Source: Burkholderiaceae bacterium (GTDB lineage: Bacteria > Pseudomonadota > Gammaproteobacteria > Burkholderiales > Burkholderiaceae_E). From it: a stretch of DNA of 64,000 bases. Both the position numbers and the translations under genes were made by a program. Under the pieces are notes generated by a model that was given only the letters and a program-made list of their open reading frames with translations, searched no databases and had not been told where the DNA came from. Positions 45,768 to 54,955 of the stretch are shown here, in pieces (the first letter of the stretch is position 1; each line of letters begins with the position of its first letter). The stretch is taken from NCBI GenBank assembly GCA_023954135.1, contig JAMLIN010000004.1:1-64000 (forward strand), read 5' to 3'.

Positions 45768-46576
45768 TCGCTGGCCCCGGGCAGGCCGCGCCGGGCGGCG
45801 AGGAAGCGCCGCACGAAGTCGTCGGCCGGTGCGCGGCGGAAGTCGTCGAGGCTGCCGTCCTGCACCACCCGCCCCTCGCGCATCAGCACCAGGCGATCGC
45901 CGAAGAAGGCGGCTTCGGGGAGATCGTGGGTCACCATGACGACGGTCTTGCCGAGCTGCCGGAAGATCGCGCGCAATTCGTCCTGCAGGTCATGGCGCAC
46001 CAGCGGATCGAGCGCGCCCAGGGGTTCGTCGAGCAGCAACGTCGGCGGATCGAGCATCAGGGCGCGCATCAGCGCGACACGCTGGCGCTGGCCGCCGGAT
46101 AGCTCGGCGGGGTAGCGCACCAACAGGTCGGCATGCAGGTGCGCGAGCCCGGCCAGCTCGATCGCCCGCTCGCGCACGCGTTGTCGGCTCCAGCCGAGAT
46201 GGCGCGGCAGCAGGCCGAGATTGCCCAGCACGGTGAGATGCGGAAACAGCCCGCCCTCCTGGATCACGTAGCCGACGCGGCGCCGCGCCTCCAGAACCCG
46301 TTCACGGCGCAGGACCATGCCGTCGTGGCGAACCGCGCCGGCATCGGGCCACTCCAGCCCGATCAGCAGGCGCAGCACCGTGGACTTGCCGCAACCGCTG
46401 CTGCCGATCAGCACCGTGGTCCGGCCGCGCGCGAACCCGAGCGTGAGGGCATCGACAGCGCGCACGGCGCCGTAGGCCCGGGTGACCCCGTCCAGGGAGA
46501 GCGCGGGAACGGCATCCGGCGGCATCGCAGGCATCCCGGCCACGCCGCTGGCGGCCTCCGGCAGCAGTCCCGGCAC
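45764..46576 (-). CDS. Opu-type ABC transporter ATPase
   Basis: A 270-residue ATP-binding subunit with Walker A GSSGCGKST, signature LSGGQRQRVALMRAL, Walker B LLLDEPLGALD and switch THDLPEAAFFGD. No CBS domain follows, unlike ProV/OpuAA, so ionic-strength gating of that kind is absent. About 25 variable residues precede the domain, and a later start (for example MPPDAVPAL) is possible. It overlaps the fused permease gene and lies 4 bases after the GlcD-type stop, so these may be one transcript. Confidence 0.9.
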   Translation of the reverse strand: MPGLLPEAASGVAGMPAMPPDAVPALSLDGVTRAYGAVRAVDALTLGFARGRTTVLIGSSGCGKSTVLRLLIGLEWPDAGAVRHDGMVLRRERVLEARRRVGYVIQEGGLFPHLTVLGNLGLLPRHLGWSRQRVRERAIELAGLAHLHADLLVRYPAELSGGQRQRVALMRALMLDPPTLLLDEPLGALDPLVRHDLQDELRAIFRQLGKTVVMVTHDLPEAAFFGDRLVLMREGRVVQDGSLDDFRRAPADDFVRRFLAARRGLPGASE

Positions 46577-46580
46577 CCGA

Positions 46581-47969
46581 TCAGAGCGGGAAGATCCGCC
46601 CCGGGCTGAGGATGCCCAGCGGATCGAGGCAACGCTTGAGGCTGCGCATCAGCGCGATCTCCTCGGGAGTGCGCGAGACGCCGAGCCAGTCCCTTTTCTC
46701 GACGCCGATGCCGTGCTCGGCCGAGACCGACCCGCCGACCGCCCCGAGCGGCGGATAGACGATCGCCTCGGTGTCCGCGCGGGCCTGCGGCGAGGCATCG
46801 CCGGCGCAGATCACGAGATGCAGGTTGCCGTCGCCGAGATGACCGAAGACCCAGGTGCGATTACCCGGAAAGCGCTGCGCGATGGCCGGGCGCACGGTGT
46901 CCAGATAGCCGGGCATGCTCGCGATCGGCAGCGAGATGTCGTAGGTGAAGGTCGGACCGTAGCGCCGGCACTGGAGGACGTCGTCGCGCAACGCCCAGAT
47001 CGCGGCGGCCTCGGCCTGCGACTGCGCGATCGCCGCGTCGACGACGAGGCCCTGCGCCATCGCCTGCTCGAAGGCGGCTTCGAACCGGTCGGCCTCGCCG
47101 GGGCCCTCGCCGCCCGAGGACTCGATGAGCGCATACAGCGGATGGCCGTGCGCGAGCGGCGGGCGTCCCTTTGCCGGCGGCGCGGTGACCAGCTCGTAGA
47201 ACTCCGGCCACATCGCCTCGAAGGCCGATAGCGAGCCGCCGAGCGTGCGATCCATGTGCTTGAGAAGCGCCGCCAGCTCCTCGAACCCCGGCACCGCCAC
47301 CAGGGCGACGTCCTGGCGCGCGGGTTTCTCGCGCAGGCGCAGCACGAGCCGGGTGATCACGCCCAGCGTGCCCTCCGAGCCGATGAAGAGCTGCTTCAGG
47401 TCGTACCCCGCATTGTTCTTGATGAGCCGGTTCATCGACGAGACCACGGTGCCGTCGGCCAGCACCGCCTCGAGCCCGAGGATCATGTCGCGCGTCATCC
47501 CGTAGCGCACGACGCGATTGCCGCCGGCGTTGGTCGAGGCATTGCCGCCCAGCGTCGCCGAGCCGCGCGCGCCCAGGTCGAGCGGAAACGCCAGCCCCTT
47601 CGCATCGGCCGCTTCCTGCAGGGCCTGCAGCGTGACGCCGGCCTGCACCACCGCCACCCGCTGGCCCGGATCGATCTCCTCGATCAGCCGCATCCTCTCG
47701 GTCGAGATCACGAGCTCGGCGGGCGTCGTGTCGGCGCCGTGGACCAGACCGGTGAGCCCGCCGTGGACCACCACCGGCTGGCGATGCGCATGGCATGTGC
47801 GCAGGACCGCGGCAAGCTCGTCGGTGCTGCCCGGACGCACCAGCAGCGACGCCCGCACGGTATCCGGCCGCATAAAGCCGGCCGGGCGCGAGGCCAGCTC
47901 ATCACCTTCGAGCAGTGCCTGCGCGGGCAGGATTTCGCGCAGGCGGCTGCGCACGGTTTCGTCAATCAT
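46581..47969 (-). CDS. GlcD/D-lactate dehydrogenase-type FAD oxidoreductase
   Basis: A 462-residue flavoprotein of the VAO/PCMH family. The FAD-binding domain contains LVRPGSTDELAAVLRTC and GGNASTNAGGNRVVRYG; the C-terminal domain carries HLGDGNLHL and SAEHGIGVEKRDWLG. It should oxidise a 2-hydroxy acid such as D-lactate, glycolate or D-2-hydroxyglutarate. GGAGGAG upstream fixes the start at 47969. Its end lies 4 bases from the Opu ATPase start. Confidence 0.92.
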   Translation of the reverse strand: MIDETVRSRLREILPAQALLEGDELASRPAGFMRPDTVRASLLVRPGSTDELAAVLRTCHAHRQPVVVHGGLTGLVHGADTTPAELVISTERMRLIEEIDPGQRVAVVQAGVTLQALQEAADAKGLAFPLDLGARGSATLGGNASTNAGGNRVVRYGMTRDMILGLEAVLADGTVVSSMNRLIKNNAGYDLKQLFIGSEGTLGVITRLVLRLREKPARQDVALVAVPGFEELAALLKHMDRTLGGSLSAFEAMWPEFYELVTAPPAKGRPPLAHGHPLYALIESSGGEGPGEADRFEAAFEQAMAQGLVVDAAIAQSQAEAAAIWALRDDVLQCRRYGPTFTYDISLPIASMPGYLDTVRPAIAQRFPGNRTWVFGHLGDGNLHLVICAGDASPQARADTEAIVYPPLGAVGGSVSAEHGIGVEKRDWLGVSRTPEEIALMRSLKRCLDPLGILSPGRIFPL

Positions 47970-47999
47970 CCGGTCTCCTCCCGAGATGGCCACCGGCGG

Positions 48000-48602
48000 T
48001 TAGCCGATGATGAAATCGAAGCGGCCGATGCGCGCGCCGTTCACCCGGCGCACTTCCATCAGCAGGCGCGCATCGAAGATGAAATCGCGCCGGTTGCCCG
48101 GCTCGTCAGGGAAGTACAGCTGGGTCGTGAGGACCGGGCCGCCGGGCCGCTGCACCTTGACGTGGAAATGCCGGGTACGGCCCGGATAGAGCCCCGGCAC
48201 GATCGTCTCGAAGCCGAAACGCCCGCGCGCGTCGCTCGCCTGCCAGCCGCGCAGCCGGAAGCTCCGGTTGTCGTAGCGGCCGTCGGCGTCGGCATGCCAG
48301 AGATCGACCCGGGCCCCCTCGATCGGCCGGCAGTCGGTGCCGAGCACGAAGCCCAGCAGGACCATCGGCTCGCCCGGCGCATCGCTGCGGAAATCGGTCT
48401 TCGCGGGCGGCCCGGCGCTGTAGAAGGGCCCTTCGGTCTGTGGCCGCGTTGGCGCCTCGTCATTCCCGCAGGATGGCGTGATCTCGAGCTCCGTGGCCCG
48501 GCTGCGTCCCTGCGCCAGGGTGGTGCCGGCCACGCCCATCACGCCGGCGGCGAACCATGCCTGCAGGATCGCGCGCCTGCCCGCTTTCCGCCCGCTGGAC
48601 AT
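48000..48602 (-). CDS. Exported intradiol ring-cleavage dioxygenase-like protein
   Basis: A 200-residue protein with a twin-arginine-type signal (GRKAGRRAILQAWFAAGVMG) followed by an intradiol dioxygenase barrel. PQTEGPFYSAGPPAKTDF is the typical family entry, and iron ligands can be placed as Tyr in DADGRYDN, Tyr in GLYPGRTR and two His in HFHVKV. It is shorter than catechol or protocatechuate dioxygenases and secreted, so the substrate may be an extracellular phenolic. It is divergent from an acyl-CoA dehydrogenase gene 171 bases away. Confidence 0.85.
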   Translation of the reverse strand: MSSGRKAGRRAILQAWFAAGVMGVAGTTLAQGRSRATELEITPSCGNDEAPTRPQTEGPFYSAGPPAKTDFRSDAPGEPMVLLGFVLGTDCRPIEGARVDLWHADADGRYDNRSFRLRGWQASDARGRFGFETIVPGLYPGRTRHFHVKVQRPGGPVLTTQLYFPDEPGNRRDFIFDARLLMEVRRVNGARIGRFDFIIG

Positions 48603-48773
48603 CCATCATCCTCCGATCGTCGGCCACCACGCCTGCGGCGGCCTTCCGAAGAGCCGGGCGCCATTGTCCAGACATGCGCCTGGCTCATGCCTCGCAACGC
48701 TACCCGAAGTACAGAAAACTTTCCTCATGGCACAAGATTCGTCTCATCGAGTCAAGCGGAATCAAGGACCACG

Positions 48774-49931
48774 ATGAACTTCGACCTGAGCGCCGACGAC
48801 CAGGCCTTCGCCGACTCCGTTCGCCGCTTCGCGCGGGACAGGCTTGCGGCGGGTGCGCTCGAGCGCGCCCACTCGCCGCAGTTTCCGTGGGACTGCGCCC
48901 GCCAGCTGGCGGCGCAGGGCCTGCTCGGCATCGCATTCCCGGAGGCCGACGGCGGCCAGGGCGGCAGCCTGCTGCATGCGGTGCTCGCGATCCAGGAGAT
49001 CGCGCTGGTCTGCCCCAAGAGCGCCGACATCGTCCAGGCCGGCAACTTCGGGCCGATCCGCACCTTCGTCGAGTATGCGTCACAGGACCAGAAGGATCGC
49101 TTCCTCGGCGACCTGCTGGCCGGACGCAAGCTGATCGCGCTCGGCATGAGCGAGCCCGATGCCGGTTCGGCCGTCACCGAGCTCAAGACCAGCGCCCGCA
49201 TCGAGGGCGACGAGGTCGTCATCAACGGCAGCAAGGTGTTCTCCACCAACAGCCCCGATGCCGACCTGTTCCTCGTCTACGTCCGCTTCGGGCCGGGCGT
49301 CGGCGGCATCGGTTCGGTGCTCGTCGAGCGCGGCGCTCCAGGCTTCCAGCTCGGCGAGCCTTCCGCCTTCATGAGCGGCGAGACCTGGTGCCAGCTCTAC
49401 TTCGAGGATTGCCGCATCCCGGTCGGCAACATCCTGCTCGGCGAAGGCGGATTCAAGAAGCAGATCTCGGGATTCAACGTCGAGCGGCTGGGCAACTCCT
49501 CGCGCGCCCTCGCCCTCGGGCGCCATGCCTTCAACCTCGCGCGCGAGCATGCGCTGGTAAGGCGGCAGTTCGGACAGGCCCTGTGCGAGTTCCAGGGAAT
49601 CCAGTGGAAATTCGCCGAGATGAAGCTCAAGCTCGAATCCGCGCAGCTGCTGCTGTACAAGGCCGCGCTCGAGGGCGAGCAGGGGCTGCCGTCGGCCCAG
49701 AGCACGGCGCTGGCCAAGCTCGCCTGCAACCAGGCCGCCTGGGAGGTCGCCAACGAAGCGCTCCAGGTGATGGGCGGAACCGGCTACAGCCAGGAAGCGC
49801 TGGTCGAGTATTGCGTGCGCCGGATCCGCGGCTGGATGATCGCCGGGGGCTCGCTCGAGATCCTCAAGAACCGGATCGCGGAGGGCGTGTTCGAGCGCCG
49901 TTTCGGCCAGCGCCCGAGGACCGCCGCATGA
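48774..49931 (+). CDS. Acyl-CoA dehydrogenase
   Basis: A 385-residue flavoprotein. FAD and substrate segments are MSEPDAGSAVTELKTSA and GSKVFSTNSPDADLF; the C-terminal half has QVMGGTGYSQEALVEYCVRR, split as QVMGGTGYSQEAL and VEYCVRR, where the adjacent Glu is the expected catalytic base. It oxidises an acyl-CoA to the 2-enoyl-CoA. The start at 48774 fits the family; the longer frame to 47256 runs through the opposite-strand gene. It overlaps the next gene by four bases (ATGA). Confidence 0.92.
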   Translation: MNFDLSADDQAFADSVRRFARDRLAAGALERAHSPQFPWDCARQLAAQGLLGIAFPEADGGQGGSLLHAVLAIQEIALVCPKSADIVQAGNFGPIRTFVEYASQDQKDRFLGDLLAGRKLIALGMSEPDAGSAVTELKTSARIEGDEVVINGSKVFSTNSPDADLFLVYVRFGPGVGGIGSVLVERGAPGFQLGEPSAFMSGETWCQLYFEDCRIPVGNILLGEGGFKKQISGFNVERLGNSSRALALGRHAFNLAREHALVRRQFGQALCEFQGIQWKFAEMKLKLESAQLLLYKAALEGEQGLPSAQSTALAKLACNQAAWEVANEALQVMGGTGYSQEALVEYCVRRIRGWMIAGGSLEILKNRIAEGVFERRFGQRPRTAA

Positions 49932-52042
49932 GCGGCGATGCGATGCTCGCGCAGGCCCTGCTGCGCCCGCGCAGCATCGCCCTGCTCGGCGCCTCCGACG
50001 ATCCCGGGAAGACGGCCGGCCGCCCCCTGCGCTATCTGCGCGAGGCCCGCTTCACCGGCGCGGTGTATCCGGTCAACCCCCATCGCGACACGGTGCAGGG
50101 CGAGCGCGCCTGGCCCGATCTCGCTTCCCTGCCCGAGGTTCCCGAGCACGTCTTCGTGCTCGCGCCGACCGCGGGCGTGGTCGATGCGGTGCGCGAGAGC
50201 GCCCGGCTCGGGGTGCGCATCGTGACCGTGCTCGCCGCCGGTTTCTCGGAATCCGGGCCCGACGGTGCGCGACGCGAAGCCGAGCTGCGCGCAATCGTGG
50301 GCGCGAGCGGCACCCGCCTGCTGGGCCCGAGCAGCCTCGGGGTGGTCGATCCTGCCGCCGGTCTCGTCCTGACCGCCAATGCCGCCTTCTCCGAGCCGAT
50401 GCTGCCCGGCGGGCGGCTCTTCGTCGCCTCGCACAGCGGCAGCATGATCGGCGCGCTGGTCTCGCGCGGCAAGGCGCGCGGCATCGGGTTCGCCGGCCTG
50501 GTGTCGGTCGGCAACGAAGTCGATCTCAGCCTCGGCGAGATCTGCATGGCGACCCTGGACGACGACGGGATCGACGGCTACCTGCTGTTCCTCGAGAGCC
50601 TGCGCCATGGCGCGCGCCTGCGCGAGTTCGCGCTTGCCGCCGCACGGCGGGGCAAGCCGGTGATCGCCTACAAGCTCGGCCGCTCGGCCGCCGCCGCCGA
50701 GATGGCCACCACCCATACCGGCGCGCTCGCCGGCGAGGACGACGTCGCCGACGCCTTCCTCAAGGACCTCGGCGTCGTACGCGTCGGCGTCCTCGACGCC
50801 CTGTTCGAAGCCTTCCCCCTGGCTCGCCGGATCGCGCCCCGCGAACCGGGAAGCCCGCCGCCTCGCATCGGCATCGTGACGACCACCGGCGGCGGCGCGG
50901 CGATGGCGGTCGACCAGCTCGGCATCCGCGACATCACGGTGCAGCCGGCGAGCGCGGCGACGCAGGCGAAGCTAGCCGATGCGGGGATCGACGCCCAGGC
51001 CGGGCGGGTGCTCGACCTCACCCTGGCCGGCACCCGCTACGACGTGATGAAGCGCGCGCTCGACATCATGCTCGCCGCGGAGGAATTCGACCTGGTCCTC
51101 GCGGTGGTGGGTTCCTCGGCGCGATTCCAGCCGCAACTCGCGGTCGAACCGATCCTCGATTGCCGCGGCAGCGCGAAACCGCTCGCCGTGATGCTGGTCC
51201 CCGAGGCGTCCGAGGCGCTCGCCCGGCTGACGGCAGCCAGCGTGCCCTGCTTCCGTTCACCCGAAGCCTGCGGCGATGCGATCGCCGCCGTCTTCGCCCG
51301 GCGCCGGCCGGGCGAGCAGCCGGCCGGCATTCCGCCCGCGCCTGCGCCTTCGCGCGAGGTCATGCCCGCTCCCACTCCGCCGTCGCGCATGCTGAGCGAA
51401 GCGCAGGCCTATGCGGTATTCGATTCGCTGGGCGTCCCGCATGCGCCCGCGCTGACCTGTCCGATCGAGGGTCCGGTGCCCGCCCTGCCCTTCGCCTATC
51501 CGGTGGTCGCCAAGGTGTGCAGCGCGGACATCGCGCACAAGACCGAGATCGGCGGCGTCGTGCTCGACATCATGGACTCCGGAGCGCTCGCCGCGGCGAT
51601 CGCCACCTTGCGCGAGCGGCTGGCCGAGCGCGCACCCGATGCCGACTGCCGCGAGATCCTGGTCCAGCCGCAGCGCGGCGGAATCATCGAGGCGCTGATC
51701 GGCTACCGCGTCGATCCCGAGGCGGGCCCCATCGTCATGCTCGCGGCCGGCGGCATCTGGGCGGAGCTCGCCCGCGATCGCAGCATCCGGCTCGCGCCCG
51801 TCGATCTGGCCACGGCGCGCGTGATGGTCGCCGAGGTCCGGGCGCTGAAGGCGGCATCGGGCCTGCGCGGGCGGCCGCGAGGCGATCTCGAGGCGCTGGC
51901 CGAAGCCCTCGCGGCACTGTCACGACTGGCGCTGCACCCCGAGCTGGGAGTGATCGAGGCCGAAGCCAATCCGGTGATGGTGTTTCCCGAAGGCGAAGGC
52001 GTGGCCGCCGTCGATGCGCTCGTCCGCCGAACCGGGAGATAG
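49928..52042 (+). CDS. ADP-forming acyl-CoA synthetase (acetate-CoA ligase family)
   Basis: A 704-residue single-chain synthetase. It has a CoA-binding domain (LLGASDDPGKTAGRPLRYL), then succinyl-CoA-ligase-like domains with the phosphohistidine loop region THTGALAGEDDVADAF, and a C-terminal ATP-grasp part (AKVCSADIAHKTEIGGV; NPVMVFPEGEG). It makes an acyl-CoA from acid, ATP and CoA with ADP and phosphate as products, or the reverse. The tight overlap with the acyl-CoA dehydrogenase suggests that it activates the acid that enzyme then oxidises. Confidence 0.9.
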   Translation: MSGDAMLAQALLRPRSIALLGASDDPGKTAGRPLRYLREARFTGAVYPVNPHRDTVQGERAWPDLASLPEVPEHVFVLAPTAGVVDAVRESARLGVRIVTVLAAGFSESGPDGARREAELRAIVGASGTRLLGPSSLGVVDPAAGLVLTANAAFSEPMLPGGRLFVASHSGSMIGALVSRGKARGIGFAGLVSVGNEVDLSLGEICMATLDDDGIDGYLLFLESLRHGARLREFALAAARRGKPVIAYKLGRSAAAAEMATTHTGALAGEDDVADAFLKDLGVVRVGVLDALFEAFPLARRIAPREPGSPPPRIGIVTTTGGGAAMAVDQLGIRDITVQPASAATQAKLADAGIDAQAGRVLDLTLAGTRYDVMKRALDIMLAAEEFDLVLAVVGSSARFQPQLAVEPILDCRGSAKPLAVMLVPEASEALARLTAASVPCFRSPEACGDAIAAVFARRRPGEQPAGIPPAPAPSREVMPAPTPPSRMLSEAQAYAVFDSLGVPHAPALTCPIEGPVPALPFAYPVVAKVCSADIAHKTEIGGVVLDIMDSGALAAAIATLRERLAERAPDADCREILVQPQRGGIIEALIGYRVDPEAGPIVMLAAGGIWAELARDRSIRLAPVDLATARVMVAEVRALKAASGLRGRPRGDLEALAEALAALSRLALHPELGVIEAEANPVMVFPEGEGVAAVDALVRRTGR

Positions 52043-52206
52043 TCCCGGGGCCTGCGAACGGGCCTGACGCGCCCGAGCGGTGCGCCAGGGTGGTTCCGAT
52101 CGAGGCGCAAAGCGCAGCCATGTCGGGCGACATGGCGAGCATTTGCAACGATGAGCGGGGCCGCCATGGCGTGACGAGCGGGTGTGGCTGGCCCGTTAGC
52201 AGGCCC

Positions 52207-53652
52207 TTAGCTCTGGCGGATGCACTTGACGCGCATGAAGGCCTGGATGCCTTCGATGCCGCCCTCGGAGCCGAGCCCGCTGTCGTGCATGCCGCCGAAC
52301 GGGGTCTCGGGCAGCGAGGCCGCCCACTCGTTGATGCAGACCACGCCGCTCTCGATCGCCTCCGCCACTGCCCCGGCGGTGGCGAGGCTCGCGGTGAACG
52401 CATAGGCGGTGAGCCCGAACGGCAGCCGGTTGGCCTGCGCGATCACCTCGTCGAAGCCGGCGAAGGGTTTGATCAGCGCAAGCGGCCCGAAAGGTTCGAC
52501 ATTGGCGGCGCGGCAGTCGTCGTGGAAATCCGTGATCACCGTCGGCTGCCAGAAGTACCCCGGGCGATCGAGCCGTTCACCGCCGGTCGCGATGTTCATG
52601 CCGCGCGCGCGGGCATCGTCCGCGAAGCCGGCCATGGCGTCGAGCCGCCGCTCGTTGGCGAGGGGGCCCATCCGGGTATCGGCGGCGAAGCCGTCGCCCA
52701 GCTTCAGGCTGCGGGCGGCCTCGACGAAGGTGGCGGTGAAGCGCCCGACGATCGATTCATGAACGTAGAAACGTGTCGGCGAAGTGCACACCTGACCGGC
52801 ATTGCGATACTTGCTCGCCACCGCGGCCTTCGCCACGCTTTCCGGATCGGCATCGGCGAACACCAGGACCGGCGCGTGCCCGCCGAGCTCCAGGGTCGCG
52901 CGCTTCATGCCGCGAGCGGCGAGCTCGCCGATCTCGCGGCCGATCGCGGTCGAGCCGGTGAAGCTGACCATCCTCGTGACCGGCGATTCGAGCAGCAGGC
53001 GCGAGATCCGTCCCGGATCACCGAAGACCATGTTGAGCACGCCCGCCGGCAGGCCGGCCTCCTGCAGCGCCCGGGCGATCTCGATCGCCACCGCCGGCGT
53101 TTCCTCGGAAGGCTTGATCACCACCGAGCAGCCGGCGGCGAGCGCACCGCTGATCTTGCGCGCGGGCGTGATCGCCGGGGCGTTCCAGCCCGAGAACGCG
53201 GCAACCGGGCCGAAGGGTTCGAGCAGGACGAGCTGCCGGGTGCCCGGCGTGCGCGCGGGGATCAGGCGTCCGTAGAGACGCCGGGCCTCCTCGGCCGCCC
53301 ATTCGAAGAGCTCCGCCGCGGTATCGACCTCGCGCTGCGCTTCCGGGTAAGGCTTGCCGAGCTCCCGGGTGATCAGGCCGGCAATGTAGTCGCGCCGCGC
53401 GCGCAGCCGGCCGCCGGCATCGCGCAGCACCCGCGCGCGCTCGGTCGGCGCGGCCCGGCGCCAGATCTCGAAACCGCGGGCGCTCGCATCGAGCGCCGCG
53501 GCGATGTCCGCATCGGTGGCTTCGGGCAGATCGCCGAGCACCGCCTCGGTCGCCGGATCGATGACCGGGCGGGTGGACCGGCCCTCGCCGCCGGTCCAGC
53601 GGCCGTCGATCAGCAGGCCGAGAACGGGGTAATCGCGCTTCGCCGCATCCAT
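52207..53652 (-). CDS. Aldehyde dehydrogenase (succinate-semialdehyde dehydrogenase-like)
   Basis: A 481-residue NAD(P)-dependent aldehyde dehydrogenase. The catalytic cysteine is in NAGQVCTSPTRFYVH and the general base Glu in ATLELGGHAPVLVF; FTGSTAIGREIGELAA is the cofactor segment. Similarity in length and motifs to GabD-type enzymes is clear. It could oxidise the semialdehyde product of the box pathway, but the dedicated BoxD enzyme is longer, so this is not called boxD. It leads or follows a hydrolase gene 5 bases away. Confidence 0.9.
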   Translation of the reverse strand: MDAAKRDYPVLGLLIDGRWTGGEGRSTRPVIDPATEAVLGDLPEATDADIAAALDASARGFEIWRRAAPTERARVLRDAGGRLRARRDYIAGLITRELGKPYPEAQREVDTAAELFEWAAEEARRLYGRLIPARTPGTRQLVLLEPFGPVAAFSGWNAPAITPARKISGALAAGCSVVIKPSEETPAVAIEIARALQEAGLPAGVLNMVFGDPGRISRLLLESPVTRMVSFTGSTAIGREIGELAARGMKRATLELGGHAPVLVFADADPESVAKAAVASKYRNAGQVCTSPTRFYVHESIVGRFTATFVEAARSLKLGDGFAADTRMGPLANERRLDAMAGFADDARARGMNIATGGERLDRPGYFWQPTVITDFHDDCRAANVEPFGPLALIKPFAGFDEVIAQANRLPFGLTAYAFTASLATAGAVAEAIESGVVCINEWAASLPETPFGGMHDSGLGSEGGIEGIQAFMRVKCIRQS

Positions 53653-53657
53653 GCCGT

Positions 53658-54512
53658 TTACCCGCGCGCGCCGCGGATCCGCTCGAGGATCGGCAGGAGA
53701 TGACCGATGAAGCGATCCGGATCCTCGCTCATCGGGAAGTGCCCCAGGCCCGGCATGATCTCGACCTCGGCGCCGGCCACCCGGCTGGCGACGTCGAGCG
53801 TCTCCTCCGGGGTGCAGGAGTAGTCGTACTCGCCCGAGAGCAGGTAGAGCGGGCAGGCGCCGGTATCGATGCGCTCGATCTGGCTGCGAATGTCGCCGTC
53901 GATCTTGTAGAAGTACAGATCGCCCTTGAACACCCCGGGCCCGCCCTGCATGTAGTGCCAGAGGGTTTCCCAGCGATGCTCGTCAGGCGAGGTCGGCGCG
54001 ACCAGGCCGGAGACCACCGCCGCGCACACCTCGCCGCCATGGACGTCGGGCCGGTTCAGCCAGCCGAGATCGTAGTAGGGATCGACGTGAGCGCCGGCCT
54101 GCAGCCCGATCAGCGCCCCGAAACGGGTCGGGTGCTCGATCGCGAGCTTGAGCACGATGCGCCCGCCGATCGAGCAGCCGATGACCACCGGCTTCTCCAG
54201 ACCGAGCGCGTCGCAGACCGCCAGCACGTTGTTCACGTAGGAGGCGGAGTCGAGCCGGTATTCCTCGTGCTGCCAGCCCGCCGGCGGCGAGGATTTGCCA
54301 TGCCAGGGCAGGTCGAAGGCGATCACCCGGAAGTTCGCGAGAATTCGCGGATCGTTCATCAGGCCGCGATACTGCCGGGTGTCCGCGCCGGCGGTGTGCA
54401 GGCAGACCAGCGGGATACCCTGGCCGGCCTCCTCGACGTAGACGCGATGCGCCCTGCCCTCGATGTCCAGGCGCAGGTAGCGGCCGACGATGGGATCGAA
54501 CCGCGCGGTCAT
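53658..54512 (-). CDS. Alpha/beta-fold hydrolase (meta-cleavage-product-hydrolase-like)
   Basis: A 284-residue hydrolase with oxyanion region LVCLHTAGADTRQY, the nucleophile in IGCSIGGRIVLKLA, the acid in LLSGEYDYSCTPEET and the catalytic His in MPGLGHFPMSEDP. The nucleophile elbow reads GCSIGG, so Ser is expected as nucleophile. The start at 54512 overlaps the upstream gene (ATGA). The substrate is probably an ester, lactone or diketone from a catabolic route. Confidence 0.88.
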   Translation of the reverse strand: MTARFDPIVGRYLRLDIEGRAHRVYVEEAGQGIPLVCLHTAGADTRQYRGLMNDPRILANFRVIAFDLPWHGKSSPPAGWQHEEYRLDSASYVNNVLAVCDALGLEKPVVIGCSIGGRIVLKLAIEHPTRFGALIGLQAGAHVDPYYDLGWLNRPDVHGGEVCAAVVSGLVAPTSPDEHRWETLWHYMQGGPGVFKGDLYFYKIDGDIRSQIERIDTGACPLYLLSGEYDYSCTPEETLDVASRVAGAEVEIMPGLGHFPMSEDPDRFIGHLLPILERIRGARG

Positions 54513-54940
54513 CGTCCTGCCTCCACCGCATCCATGACCGTCACGAGCGGCGCGACCGAATCGAGCCGTCCGCTCGGGCGCAGCGAGGCTAGCAGTGCCT
54601 TGAAGTAGAAGAGATTGCCCATGAAGGGCCGGACATCCCCCTCGAGGCGCAGCGCCCGCCGCTTGATCATCGCCATCAGGTCGTGATGGCCCGGCGGCGG
54701 CAGCTCCTGCCAGAACATCGACCACTCATGCTCGCTCGCGCGCAGGGCGAAATCCCAGCGCGGCATCACGAAGGGACCGGGCACGACCGCTTCGACCCGT
54801 CCCTGATGGATGCGCACGATCCAGGATCTCGCCCCGACCTCGAGCAGGAAGCTGGTGTCCAGGTACCGGCCGCGATGCAGCAGGCCGGGATTGCGGTTGG
54901 CCACCTCGCCGAGGCGATCGATGGCGATGTCCGTCGTCAT
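54509..54940 (-). CDS. Small protein, possibly SCP2-like
   Basis: A 143-residue soluble protein. LEVGARSWIVRIHQGRVEAV and a following hydrophobic-amphipathic region (HDLMAMIKRRALRLEGDVRP, then GNLFYFKALLASL) resemble sterol-carrier-protein-2-like domains. It sits in an operon with a hydrolase and an aldehyde dehydrogenase, overlapping the former by four bases, so it may hold or deliver a hydrophobic substrate. The domain call is tentative. Confidence 0.65.
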   Translation of the reverse strand: MTTDIAIDRLGEVANRNPGLLHRGRYLDTSFLLEVGARSWIVRIHQGRVEAVVPGPFVMPRWDFALRASEHEWSMFWQELPPPGHHDLMAMIKRRALRLEGDVRPFMGNLFYFKALLASLRPSGRLDSVAPLVTVMDAVEAGR

Positions 54941-54955
54941 GGCCGGATGCCTCCG

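Noticed and set aside
47256-48773. Upstream extension of the acyl-CoA dehydrogenase frame
   Set aside because: It runs antisense through the GlcD-type and dioxygenase genes. The family N-terminus begins at 48774.
52207-53652. Aldehyde dehydrogenase as BoxD
   Set aside because: At 481 residues with GabD-like motifs and a location 40 kb away under an apparent LysR regulator, it does not have the length or context of the dedicated box semialdehyde dehydrogenase.
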